DNA of 64,000 nt, taken from assembly GCF_010389155.1 (NCBI RefSeq), contig NC_057769.1, forward strand, positions 4,712,735 through 4,776,734. Direction: 5' to 3'. The translations under genes were made by a program, and so were the position numbers. Shown one piece after another: positions 21,452-33,468 of this stretch. How positions within the stretch are numbered: position 1 is the stretch's first letter; every line of letters starts with the position of its first letter. This DNA is from Erigeron canadensis. Lineage: Eukaryota > Streptophyta > Magnoliopsida > Asterales > Asteraceae. The notes below the pieces were generated by a model. It was not told where the DNA came from. It ran no database searches and was given only the letters and a program-made list of their open reading frames with translations.

Positions 21452-23072
21452 CTGGGAAAAGAAAAAGACTAAATCTCGTTATATCAAATTAAGAAGATCG
21501 TATTTTCATATAGAGACTAGCAACACAAATAATGTATCAGACTTTGATTAAAAAAAATGCATTAGGACGTTTATGTCAAGCATAACTACCCTACATATGA
21601 GTTCACTACCTAATAAAAATGCAAGTTTTTATTCAAATACAAAGGGATGTTATAGACAGAACTCGATGCAACAAACAGATTGTAAGAATGAATACAAATT
21701 GGTAATTTAGCTTGAACGCTCTATACAATATCAACTCTTTGTACTACTGGTCCTATACTCAAACCACACTAGCACGAGACATCATTGCAATGAGTAACCA
21801 TAGTGTGAAACAAACTGGAGTGCAAAGAATGCATTAGAACCACCAATGTGCAATTACCGAACATTAAAACGGAAAATATGAACCACAAACACAATCATCC
21901 GAACCACACAGCACTACTAATAAAAAGAATATGAACTACCGAATTGTAGGAAAACTAAGCTACAATCTACTGAATTGTTAACATTTACACTAAATTAAAC
22001 CAATTTCAAATTATTGATTTGAAGATTGTGTGAAAGCAATCCTTTTTCACTCAGACAATTCATCAAATAGTTTTTGTGCAATTATTATATCAACTAAAAT
22101 TATGAAGAATTAAGCCAAAATCCCAAAAGCAATCCTTTGAAGAATCACTTTACATGCTAAAACAAAGAAAAATAGCTCTCGGGTTTTGAAATAGGTTGGA
22201 TCCTTGAATCATCTCATATATTTAGACTTGGGAGAATGGTTCTACCAACATTAATCCCATCAATTGAAACTCGAATTTACTTAATGAGAAAAACCAATAC
22301 GCTGAAGCATGAAAGAAGCATAAACAAAACACTAATTCTTGTTCTCTTTTTAAATAAATGACAATATAAGCAACAAAATGTAACCAAATATTAAATAAAT
22401 GAAATGATAAATGGATGAATATTCATTTAAGTGAAAAACAAACTGACACAAGGATTAAAATTGTAACTTACTTCATTAAACAGTGAAAGCATGGTCGAAA
22501 ATTTGATAGATGGATCGATGATAAAGAAATCAGATGCCATCGATTATGTTCTGCTACTACTGATAATTTAGATTACCTTGGAGAAAAACCTATATTCTGT
22601 AACCAAAAAAAAAAAGATAGTGAGTTAGATTACAATGATATAAGAGCGGTGCTGGCAAACGTATTAAAAAGATCGAGATAGTTACCCATACATATTCTTA
22701 ATATATTGTAAAGAAAAGTGATTGAGCCTAACACATAAATTAGAATACAATTTTTTTTCAAAAGCTTTTAGATCGAAAGGTAGAAACAACATGTATGTTA
22801 TATATAGAAATATATTAAATAGGTCTTGAGATCAACCTTTGAATGGTCTGAAAGAAGATGTTTGAGGGGCAAAAACCTAGTGTGCAGATCACAGATAGCT
22901 AGATGATGGATTTTTAGGTGTTTTTGAGGCTGCTGGTTCTTCAAGAGGGAGAAAAAGTGAGCAATAATTTTTTTTTTTTTTTTTAGGTGTCTTGGAAGAT
23001 GGGGTGTTATGATTTGTTGTGTGAACTTCATTTGGGTCGTGGGGAATATATGGGCGACAAATTTTAGTCTTC
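21452..23072. other. Intron-like and flanking DNA upstream of the separase fragment
   Basis: Apart from the candidate exon at 22472-22540 nothing gene-like is seen. Short frames at 22798-23345 lie on a T/A-rich tract and on the MULE terminal repeat and are not genes. Confidence 0.35.
22472..22540 (-). pseudogene. Possible first exon upstream of the separase fragment
   Basis: Minus-strand ATG at 22540 opens 23 codons beginning MASDFFIIDPSIKFS and ends at a consensus donor GAA/GTAAGTTAC (GT at 22470-22471). It would join in phase 0 to the exon starting at 21451 after CCCAG. I do not recognise it as separase, so it may be a newly acquired start or a coincidence. Confidence 0.3.
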
Positions 23073-23081
23073 AAAAGTTTA

Positions 23082-24378
23082 GAACGAATTGCATTTTTGG
23101 TCCCTGTGTTATCACACATTTTGCAAATTTGATACAAACATTTGCAAAGTTGCGAAACGCATCCCTGTCATAGCACACCCGTTGCAATCTTGGTTCAAAG
23201 TTACCTTTCCGTCTAATTTTACCGTTAAAGACATCATGAACCCCTCACATGAGGGGTAATATTGTCTTTTCATATAAACGAAGACTATTTCTGCAACTAA
23301 CCAAAAAATCTTATTCATCATCAATATGTTTGGTTCCAGTTTCATTCTTGTTTAAAGACCTCTCAATCTAAGATTTCCAAGATATCTCTTTTTATATGTA
23401 TGGATTTCTTTCACATCTTTTACAATAATTAATTTACCCCACATATATATACAAGCACATACATCAACAAACATTCAGATCTGATAATATATATATATAT
23501 GTGTGTGTGTGGTATATGTATGTATATATATATATACTTTCTTATTTCCTCCAAATCTGATGAGCATAAGACGCAGGGGTGGTGAGCGGTGGTGGAAGAG
23601 GAGCAGCCGCGGCGATGGTGAGGTCGCCAGCGGTGATGGTACCACCTCTGTCAACAACCAACGTCATCCACCGCCGACACTGGAATCTTGTCAGAATCCT
23701 TTGCCACCACCACTGATCTTCACGGATCTTGTTTTGCTGACCACCACCACCAATGATATTGACGGATTTATTGACAGTGGTGGTGGAAAAGGTGTTTGTG
23801 TCGATCGATCTGGCATGTTTTCTTGTCTACCGCCGTCGGAGCTTAATTAACCACGATTACCGCAAGCTGTTGATATTGGCTAAATGGGTTTGGCAGTGAA
23901 GTCATTTTATTAGATGGTGAGTTTTGCTAAATGGGTTTGGCAGTAAACCACCTATACCACCATAGCTTCGTTTTTGATTGAATCTTGGTGGGAACTAAGT
24001 GGGTTTTGACAATGAAATCATTGAATTAGATATGTATTATATATTTAAGTAGTAATGATAATAATATCTTTTAGGTGGATTGAGATAAAGGTTGTGATAT
24101 ACTGATATACGTAGTAATTTTCTGGTTGAGATAAAGGTTGTGATAACAAATTAGATTTTTTTGTTAGTTGCAGAGTCCTTGTTTATATAAAAAGATTGAA
24201 TTACCCCTCACGTGAGGGGCACTTGATGTCTTTAACGGTTAAATTAGACAGAAAGTTAACTTTGGACCAAGATTGCAACGGGTGTGATATGACGGGGATA
24301 CGTTTCGCGACGTTGCACATATTTGTATCAAACCTGCAAAAGGTGTGATAACAAAGGGACCAAAAATGCAATTCATTC
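23082..24378. mobile_element. Non-autonomous long-TIR MULE, 9-bp TSD
   Basis: The left end reads GAACGAATTGCATTTTTGG and the right end is its near reverse complement (ending CCAAAAATGCAATTCATTC). About 270 bp of both arms match in inverted orientation, including CCCCTCACRTGAGGGG-type segments. AAAAGTTTA flanks both ends exactly (23073-23081, 24379-24387). The centre has a GC-richer block (about 23560-23840) rich in CCACC/GGTGG trinucleotides with an open frame at 23503-23850 but no recognisable domain; it may be captured host DNA. No transposase. Confidence 0.8.
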
Positions 24379-24387
24379 AAAAGTTTA

Positions 24388-25424
24388 AAATTCAAAATCC
24401 ATATGTTTTGTTATTTGTAAAATTTAAAACTTATATTTTGTTATGAAATACCTATTTTATATTATTTTTGAATGGATTGTACTTGTATTTTGACTATTTT
24501 CGTTAAATTGTAACAAGTTTTGTAGAATGTTTATAAAAATAAAAATACAAAAATTAAATTACTGTGTCGGTACGTACCAGCTGGTATACCGGTAATACCA
24601 GTACCGGGTATCTGACCGGTACGACCAAAATACCGGTATTTAAAACATTGTTTTTTCTAAACTTGTCCGCATGCATGCTAACTTATATATTTATGTTTAT
24701 CGTTAGTTTTCATCCTTATTTATTAAGTAAATAATATATTATTAGAATTGGAATTTATAAGTTTTATATTATAATTGTAAAAGAATAGATGTATTTTGTT
24801 AAATATGTTTAACAAGTATAAAATCTTTTTTTATCTGATTAATTTATTTTTATTTATAATGATAATTTACTTTTTTGAAATATACAAATATTTTTAATTT
24901 TTAAAATAATTTCTAAATAAACAAACATTAGTTATATAACATTATTAATTATTTAAAAAATAGTTTTGTTAGGTTGCTGATGGGAGTGTAAAAGTTTGAT
25001 TTAGTTGGGTTGGGTAAATGTAATAGAGAGAAATTAATTTTTTTAATGAATAATATTGTTGGGTTGGCTTGGGTTGTGAATGAGGATGGTCTAAGTTTGG
25101 GGCAGTTGCCTCGAATTTTTCATTTTAAACTATTTTTTTTAAAGGCATAAGTGTATATATATCTATACTACTATATAAAAATTATACCACTATGTTGAAA
25201 AGTTTATAATTTTTGAGACATGCGAAATTACCATTTTACCCTTAATTAATTAACTTACACAATCATTCCATAATCGTTTAAAAGATATTCACTATTCCTA
25301 AAAATCAAATATCTTTGAATCAATTACCTAGACCACTTGACGCCGACACCATCACCATCCGTCCACGCCACCACATCACAATTAATGTAATCACCTCCGC
25401 ATTAATTGTGCGGGTACCATGCTC

Positions 25425-25426
<2 letters not shown>
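24388..25426. other. AT-rich intergenic DNA
   Basis: A cluster of ACCGGTA-type motifs at 24563-24648 forms several short overlapping palindromes. No gene is seen. Confidence 0.35.
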
Positions 25427-25464
<38 letters not shown>

Positions 25465-25567
25465 TTATATAGGGGTTGAGTATTGTAAAACAAGTATTAA
25501 AGTAAAACGAATAGGATAAGATTATGACCCTTAGATTATTACGGCAGTTTATTACAAATCATTAAAA
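25427..25567. mobile_element. (AT)n run and half of a TA-targeting MITE
   Basis: An (AT) run at about 25427-25456 is followed by GGGGTTGAGTATTGTAAAAC (from 25472) and further sequence matching the reverse complement of the MITE at 16755-16957. The other half is not found on either side of the CACTA insertion at 25571. Confidence 0.5.
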
Positions 25568-25739
25568 TATCACTACAAACTAAATGACATTTTGTGACTG
25601 AAGGTTTATGTGACTGTTATTAACTTCAGTCATTAAAAGTCAGGAATTACATTACATGTCTTATATTTCTCCCAAAACAACTCTTATTATATCAAAAATA
25701 GAAAAACCAAAAACGACTCTCCCATCTTTTCTCTCACAC

Positions 25740-25890
25740 ACCATTACCCACCCCGCCCCCTTTTCTCTCTCTCTCACACACACACACGGCTGCTCAGTCG
25801 CCTCACCGGACATACTAAAACCTCTCGCCGTTGCTGTCGCCGGTCAGATTTTTGATCCCTCCGTCTCCGCTGATTCCTCCTCCGGTAATA
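25740..25890 (+). other. Possible captured 5' gene segment
   Basis: A C/T-rich tract with CTCTCTCTCACACACACACAC is followed by GC-richer sequence with CGCCGTTGCTGTCGCCGGTC and a donor-like CCTCCG/GTAATAC. It resembles a 5'UTR and exon start of a plant gene, but I cannot assign it. Confidence 0.3.
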
Positions 25891-26008
25891 CAATAATTTT
25901 GTTTTAATTTTAGATTAACATTGAATTAATTTAATTAGGTTTTTGTTTCTGATTCTAGTTCCGCATAGTTGTTTGAGAATATAATTTTTTTTAAGATTAT
26001 TTACTGAA

Positions 26009-26217
26009 ATGGTACCTGGACTATCCACCATATTATTGGTTTCATACCTATAACTTTAAAATTACTCTCATCATACCCCAACTTATTAATTTTTCACTCG
26101 GATGATACCTGACTTGACGGGCGTCAGTTTGGCTGTTAAGTTGGGGTATGACTACCGTAAATTTTAAAGTTTTAGGTATGAAACCAGTAATATGGTGGAT
26201 AGTCCAGATATCATTTA

Positions 26218-26262
<45 letters not shown>

Positions 26263-26974
26263 GGTTGTTGTTCTTGTTGTTTTTTTAATTACACAAAGTA
26301 CATTGATATTTTTTTTTTTGTAAATATTTATATTTATTTTATAAAAGAATACTTTATTTTTATAAAAAAAATTATTGTAAATATTTAATTTTTTATTAAA
26401 AACTATTAATATTTCAAAAACTATTATTTATAAAATTTATTTTTTAATAAAATAATATTTTCTTTTATAAAAGATCATTTTTAATAAAAAGTTTTTATTT
26501 TTATAAAAAATACTTTTCAATCTTCTTTTTTAAAGGGTGAACCGGAAAGAATATTATAATTTCTTGTATTGCATTAGTACCTGTACAACTACCATGTAAG
26601 GTTTGAATCAGCTCAAAACAGATTTAATCAACTCCATGTGGTGGTATCCATTCAATACTTCACGTTCATTTATCAATGTTTTACATGAAATTAATGTACT
26701 GCTTCCGATTTACTTATTTTTTTAAAATAAAAAATAAATAAACATGAAATAAATAAAATCATCATGGATCTATAATTTGATTGATTAATAGTTTTTAATA
26801 AAAAAAACTAAATATTTACAATATTTTTTATAAAAATAAAGTATTCTTTTATAAAATAAAGTAAATATTTACAAAAAATATCAATGTACTTTTTAAAATT
26901 ATCTATTCCTAAATAATACATTGTGTAATTAAAACAACAACAACAACAACATCATCATCATCATCATCATCATC

Positions 26975-27067
<93 letters not shown>

Positions 27068-27357
27068 GTAAAAACATCACTTCCATTAGAAATTAATAGG
27101 ATTTACAAGAAATTATAGTAATAATAATAATAATGGTTAATTACATAAATAACACTTGGACTATCCACTATATTACTGGTTTCATACCTAAAACTTTAAA
27201 ATTTACCATAGTCATACCCCAACTTAACGGCTAAACTGAAGCCCGTCAGGTCAGATATCGTCCGTGTGGAGAATTGATAAGTTGGGGTATGATGAGAGTA
27301 ATTTTAAAGTTATAGTTATGAAATCAGTAATATGATGGATAGTCCAGGTACCATTAC
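26009..27357. repeat. Large palindrome of two inverted MITE copies with ATT/AAT runs
   Basis: A ~210-bp self-complementary unit (26009-26217; ends CTGGACTATCC / GGATAGTCCAG) recurs inverted at 27140-27357. The adjoining sequences also mirror each other: (TTA)n at 26219-26263 against (AAT)n at 26976-27066, and AATTACACAAAGTACATTGATA-type DNA at 26287 against its complement near 26880-26935. About 300 bp in the centre form the loop. It could fold into a very long hairpin. Confidence 0.75.
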
Positions 27358-27924
27358 AGTAAATAACACTTTTTTTTATAATTTCTGTTCATATGCTTTT
27401 CGATTGATACATTATTAGGTTTTGATTTCGTTTTCTGTATATATATATATAATTATAAATACACACACACACAATACAGTCTAGAGAGTGTATTCCCTAA
27501 ATTTAGCATAAGTTAGGTTTTGATTTCGTTTTCAATCTGTATATGTGTGTGTAACTGTGTGTATTTATATGATGTAGAGTGTATGCATTAGATCTAGCAT
27601 AAGTTAGGTTTTGATATAAGTATAATTTAGGATTTTTGATTTTATTCTTCAACGGCAGAATTCATGAAATCGTCTTAATTATGTTTACTTCTGTAACCTT
27701 TACGTTTCGAAAAAGATGGAGTATATAGTGTAGTGAGCAATCTTTATTAGCTTATAAGAAGTTACGGCTTCATGTTTTGGTCATTTGTAATATTTCAGCC
27801 TTCATGTTTTGGTTATTTGATATTCGATTAACTATGTAGGTCAAAGGTGTATTTTTGACATGGTACAGCGCGTATAGATTTCTTGTTCAAAATGTAAAAC
27901 GACTTGAGCTGGAAGGTCTTGCGA

Positions 27925-28015
27925 CATTCGTTCGCTTGATCAGTGGATTAACCCAGCCACTCAGAGTCTGGTTCATTTTGTTCGACAGGAAATGGATGCT
28001 TTGAAACTCTATAGG
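27925..28015 (+). pseudogene. Captured exon fragment of unknown gene
   Basis: An open stretch ends at a perfect donor (AGG/GTAAG at 28016). One frame reads SLDQWINPATQSLVHFVRQE, a coherent protein-like segment that I do not recognise. It lies inside the CACTA element. Confidence 0.4.
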
Positions 28016-28704
28016 GTAAGTTAGTAAATGCATTAACGTTTCTATGAATATGGTCTTATGCATAACATATCTACATGTGTGATTACATTTACATGCATAG
28101 TACCCTTATGCAATTAAGATTCAACAGTTTAACTAATATATACGTAAGATTCAAAAGTTTAGCATTTACATATCTCTTGAATTTCATAGACATTTGAATT
28201 AATATCTACGTAAGATTCTACAGGAAACGATTGAAATTTTGTAGAATATATCCAAAGGTTCAGAGGAAAGTGTTCCTTTTTTGCAGTTTCCCCGCAGTTA
28301 AAGGAAAGGTACTGATAGTTACTCTGACACAAATCTTTCTTATTCTTCATGTTTTGTAAGTTTCTTTAATGATTAAATTTGTGGCTTCACATGGGAACTG
28401 GATGGAACAAAGTGTTAATAGAATGATGACAATTATTGATCTTGCATGTAATACACGGTAGCGCCATAATAAACCTCTGAAAACCGTACCCGAGGAGTCG
28501 AAGTTGTACATTGAGATGTTCAGTTTCTTGATGATATTGCTGGGAAACTGAAAGAGGTCAGTGTTGGTTTATAATTAATGGGTTCCTGAAGTCGTATGTT
28601 ATGTACACAAAACAGATACATTTTGGGGTGCAATACATATAGTCAGTCTGCTCTTTATCACATTGGTTGTAAATGACTGAGAAAATCAATGAGATTAGTT
28701 GCAG

Positions 28705-29115
28705 AGGCAGTGAAGGCAACGTCTGAAAAAGAGATTTTAGCATTTGAAGAATCAGGAGAAGTTACGATCGCTGATCACTACTTAAAGCTCACTAGTATTA
28801 AAGTAAGTGGAAGTATGTCATATTTGACGATATGCATGAAATTTTGATTTAGTTAAACTATTCATCACAATTTTTATGTTGGCATCGTAGATTGGGTGTG
28901 GATTTAAACGTCCTGATGGTTTGACAGAAGAGCAGATGGATACATTTACTCATGGTGAGGAAACTGGAGGCCTTTATATGATATCTGTGTTTATACAATG
29001 ACTCATATTCTGGTGTAATAACTAATAAACGTTCTATTCGATTTTTAGGTAACTTATTGGTTATACAGGACTTGCGCGTGACAACGCCTTTATCGAAGGT
29101 GGTTTTGCACGTGAG
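28705..29115 (+). pseudogene. Three captured exons of an unidentified gene
   Basis: Exons at 28705-28802, 28891-28954 and 29069-29115 have AG acceptors and GT donors (AAA/GTAAGTGG, CATG/GTGAGG, GAG/GTATT) and join in a single frame. The product would contain AFEESGEVTIADHYLKL, IGCGFKRPDGLTEEQMD and LARDNAFIEGGFARE. The preserved phase over two introns shows that this was a real gene segment. I do not recognise the family. Confidence 0.5.
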
Positions 29116-29525
29116 GTATTAACATGCTAATGTCACTTTCTTGGTCTATTAACATTTCAAAGTTCAAACTGCCATTTTAAGATAACTTTTTCAAGAGTAG
29201 CATTAATGTTAATGAGAAGGTAATCGTTGAATTATATGCAGATCAACACTAATAGATTTTTCATTATATTTACGTACTTATCTGCTAGAGTTGAAAGTTG
29301 ACATAATGTTTTAATTTCCTAATTACCAGTTTTATATTACCTTGACTAGGTTGGTTTGGACACCATTTGAGTTAGTTAAGTTGGACTGTCAATGATTCTT
29401 TATAAAACTGCTGGTCTAAATCATTAAGTCTGTTGGTTTTGGTTTCTTTCAGAAGTGTTCTCCACTAGTCCACTCTCCACTAGTTTTGCGCATGTATGTT
29501 ATATATTAATGGGAGTATCTGCAAG

Positions 29526-29767
29526 TTTATTCAATCAGCGAAGCTGCTGCTAACAACCTAAAGTGGGTCGCAGAGACATCTGGTCCAGATTGGGCAATGC
29601 AACACGTTTTTTCACAGGTACAAACTAGTTGATATCAGATTAGATTTGTACGAAATGTGGAATTTTTATGTAAATTATGTACAGGTTTTCTACAGGTGCT
29701 AGAAATGGTGAACCACCCACGTTACTTGTATCACATGACCATGGCAGTGCATAATGAAGTCATGCAG
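29526..29767 (+). pseudogene. Captured PP2A scaffold subunit A fragment (two exons)
   Basis: Exon 29526-29617 encodes a segment with SEAAANNLKWVAETSGPDW and AMQHVFSQ; exon 29696-29767 encodes VLEMVNHPRYLYHMT. They are joined by a normal intron (CAG/GTACAAA to TTTTCTACAG). The match to the HEAT-repeat region of the protein phosphatase 2A regulatory subunit A (RCN1 type) is clear by motif and spacing. After the second exon the sequence departs from the family. With no start and no flanking exons it cannot make a functional subunit. Confidence 0.75.
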
Positions 29768-30303
29768 GTGGTTGTTATAATGTTTCTGTCCAGAAACCGT
29801 GCGTGGTGTTTGTTGTCATCTTCGTTCTTTTGTAATTTTCACATATGTTGATAGGAATCAATCGGGAATGGTGATAAAACTTTATGGGCCGAGTTTTCAT
29901 GTTGTAAGTGTCACCCTTTGGATTAATTGTTGTTTTATGTCATCATATTGGGTTAATATTGTATTGCAATTCAAATTCGACTACATATAAAGTTAATGGC
30001 TTTTGTAATGTGTGGCTTGCATATTTGTACATTTAAGCAATTTTTATGTATAATTCTGTAAATTGGAATTGCAAGTTCTATTTTTTTTTTTGGCATTTTA
30101 GTGACTTTTAGTGACTGTAGATATCAGTCATTAAAGGTTGCATACCTTTGGTGACTGAAAAATTGGGTCAAAATAGACCTATAGTGATGGTTCCAATACT
30201 GACTCTTTCAGAAGGAGAAAGTCTTATGGGTTTTAGTGACTGTTATTATACTTTTTGTGACTGTTTTTTTCAGTCACTAAAAGTCATTTATGTTGTAGTG
30301 TAT

Positions 30304-33168
30304 TCAAAGTCCATAAAATCAAACTTAACCACGCCATTAAAACACATTAAAATATATACATAGTACAATTTAGATTAGTTTTAAAACCGCAACAAATGAA
30401 ATTTAAATAGTCATAACTTGTATCACAAACTTTAAACCTAATCATTTGTACATGTTCCCCCTAATTAACGAATCTACATCAATCAAATCTACAATTTCAT
30501 ATTTTCATAAAAACCATATCATAAACTTTTAAGTTATAACTTCATCAGATTTATATCAATAACAAAATCACACACACACATACATATATATATATACACA
30601 TCAAGATGATATATACAGACACTTATAAGAAACGTACTTATAGGAAACGTATTTGGCTTTCTTACATTACTGAATGTCCAATCATCCATCATATCCACCT
30701 TCATCAGATATAGGGATATTTATATTAAACTTATTCACAGGTACTACAAAATTGAATTTAATCAGCTAAAAATGAAAAAGAGCATTGAAAAAACCTTACC
30801 TCATTTTTGTAGTTTGTCCTCATCAGCATACTCTTTTGTATTCTCTTCAAATTGTCTCCCATTTTTAGCAAGTAGTAGAATACTTGAGTTACCTGTATAC
30901 ACACATTAACATCGATAATAAAGTAATTTACATTATAAACATATGTCAAAGTAATTTACTGCATTAACCTTTCTATACTCGGTTTCACATTGGCATAAAT
31001 CCATTCTCTTTCGTAAAACTTGTTTTTGAAGGTGCCCTGTGAAGTGCTGCTTGCTCCTTCCTTAAGTATCAATCTACAAAACATGTATCATAAGCTTGTA
31101 ATGACAATTCATACTCTGAAGGTTACCTTCTCACTGACTATATTCAAAAGCATACATTCATTCACAACTTCATACCATTCAAAAGCGTTGTCCTTTTATA
31201 TCATTACTTCAAATATTGAAAACATGTTTCATGAGAAAAAATTAGTGTACCTCCTTTTAAAGTCATGCGCTTCCTGTATATCTTCATTGATAAATCTATT
31301 GGAAAGATGTCACATACACAGCCTAAATGCCATGCCAAGATGTATAGATATATTAATATCGATATAGATATATAGCTAACTATATCTAGAGCTCACCGCC
31401 GGCGACAATTTCGGCTATTAAGGACCGGACAATCTGAATGGGTAGAGAAAAAAATTTCCGGTTCCAGGCTCTCCTTTTTTTTTTCTTTCTTTCTAAACTC
31501 TAATTTGAAATGAAATAAAAGGAAGGTGGAATAGATGAGTGGTACAGGGCGCCAGGCTTTTTTTAAGTGAAAAGGTTTTGAAGTGGTAAAGCTTATTTGA
31601 GAGGCTTCATCCTCCTTTCACATACTAAAACACCTTAAAAAACACACTAATATCATCACCAAAACATCACAAAAATGACGTGTCTACTCTCAATGGCTGA
31701 CAAGTCAGCTTTGTGACATAAGCATGATATCCTTCTTTAGTAATACATAGATAGATTAAACCCATGCATTGCATGGTGAATAATTGTAGTCGTAAAAGTC
31801 CGGTTAAAATAGATAATGCTTCTTTCAAATTTGAAGTATAAGACTATAATATTTTAACAACAATATATTCCATATAAACCACTACTATGAAGAGATTAGT
31901 AGACAATTAATTCAAGAAAAATAATTAAGAATCCAATATAATAAATAACATTCGGCATAAAAGTAATTAATACAATATAACATGATTTTTTTATATTTCT
32001 TTTATGATTAACTAATGCAAATTACACCAAGTTCATAAAAATGTTACGATGAGTATACTTTTACTTACTCTTCTATTAACAAATAATACTATAACTGTCA
32101 ATTATTTTTTATTTACGTTCTTAATCAGCCTTATATAATATACGGGTTAAATCTAATTTATACTAACTAATGATACCGATAATAGTAGTTTTTAATATTA
32201 AAAAAGTTAAATGAATAAAACTATATATGATCAACTCTTTATAAAAAAAATTAATGTATGCCTAGTCTATGTATCCATCTAAACAATGAGTACACATTAA
32301 AAAAAATTATGAATGGATTAAAAATATATGATCAATCTTTATAAAAAGATAATGTATCTATCTAAATCATGAGTACACATTATAAAAAGTTACGTATATT
32401 TATGTACATTTATATTTTATATTTATTTAAGTTTGCCAGCTAAGAGTTCCTAATTTTTTTTTATTATTAGTTAATGATGATTATGTTAAAGTGTAATTTT
32501 TTAATGTATGCTAAAAATAAGGAATTTAATTTCAGTATGACACCTAGGAAAAAATCCTACATGACATGATTTCATAATTGTCACACAATCAAAAATCTAT
32601 CCTCTCTTAGTTATATAGAGAGATATGCCAAATATGTTAAAGCGTGATTAATTAAACGTAATATTAAGTTATAACAAATTTATATGCGAGAGTAATAATA
32701 GTAATAGAAATACTAATAATAATAATAATAAAGAACTAAAATAATAATACTCTGTGATAAAATAATAAAAATAATAAAACTTTGTAATAAAAACATTTAT
32801 AAAATAAAAATAATTTAATATAAATACTTAAAAAAACAAAAAAAGAAAGTAACAACTAAGCAAAATATAAAATGACAATTATATTATTTGAACATTTATT
32901 TATTACTAATTTATAAGTGACCAGGATTAAGATTGCATAAGTTGAAATATATTAATATTAAAATTAAATTAAAACACATAAGATTTAACACATGATTAGC
33001 CGAATCTTCTGAATATACATATACATATATATACTATACTATAAAATAATATAATAATAATTATAAAGATAAGAATTCCATCCATTAATTAAGTTGTTAA
33101 GAAAATTACAGACTTGTTAACCGACATTTGTGAATATATACATGACTTACATAAGCCATATCTTCAGA

Positions 33169-33201
<33 letters not shown>

Positions 33202-33468
33202 CTAATGCACAGAACTTCATAGTTGAGGTGGCAGAAATGCACAATGGTGGCTCGGTCAAAATCTGGGTTAGGATCAGAACAGTTGACATTTGGACCATTT
33301 GCTGTGGATTTATTTGGGCTGACCTGAAACACTTTTTCTGGAATCCTTTTAATTTGTATGTCAATAACTAGTGTGTCACTAATTAGCGATTTTTTTTCTT
33401 CATTTCTATTTTTTCAATGATCTTTAAGCGTTTTATTAATTGATTACTGATGCTAACATTGCTTGCAG
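30304..33468. other. AT-rich intergenic DNA
   Basis: No supported gene. A plus-strand frame at 31020-31367 shows no domain or codon pattern that I trust. A GC-richer patch near 31395-31480 (minus strand, with CCGGTCCTTAATAGCCG) could be the edge of a decayed gene. 31753-31775 has a CCATGCATTGCATGG hairpin. AT microsatellite at about 33171-33201. Confidence 0.35.

Larger units (their letters stand above)
25571..30300. mobile_element. CACTA element (4.73 kb) carrying host-gene fragments
   Basis: It begins CACTACAAACTAAATGAC and ends with the inverted GTCATTTATGTTGTAGTG. The 3-bp TAT flanks both ends (25568-25570, 30301-30303), as expected for CACTA (En/Spm) transposons. Both ends carry repeated TGACTG/CAGTCA motifs, the usual subterminal transposase-binding repeats. 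No transposase frame is visible. The interior holds a 1.35-kb palindromic block and several exon-like fragments with splice sites, so it is a non-autonomous element that has captured gene pieces. Confidence 0.85.

Noticed and set aside
31020..31367. Plus-strand open frame of 115 codons
   Set aside because: Low-complexity composition, no domain, no promoter context.
31753..31775. CCATGCATTGCATGG hairpin resembling a Helitron 3' end
   Set aside because: No CTRR end follows at the right distance.
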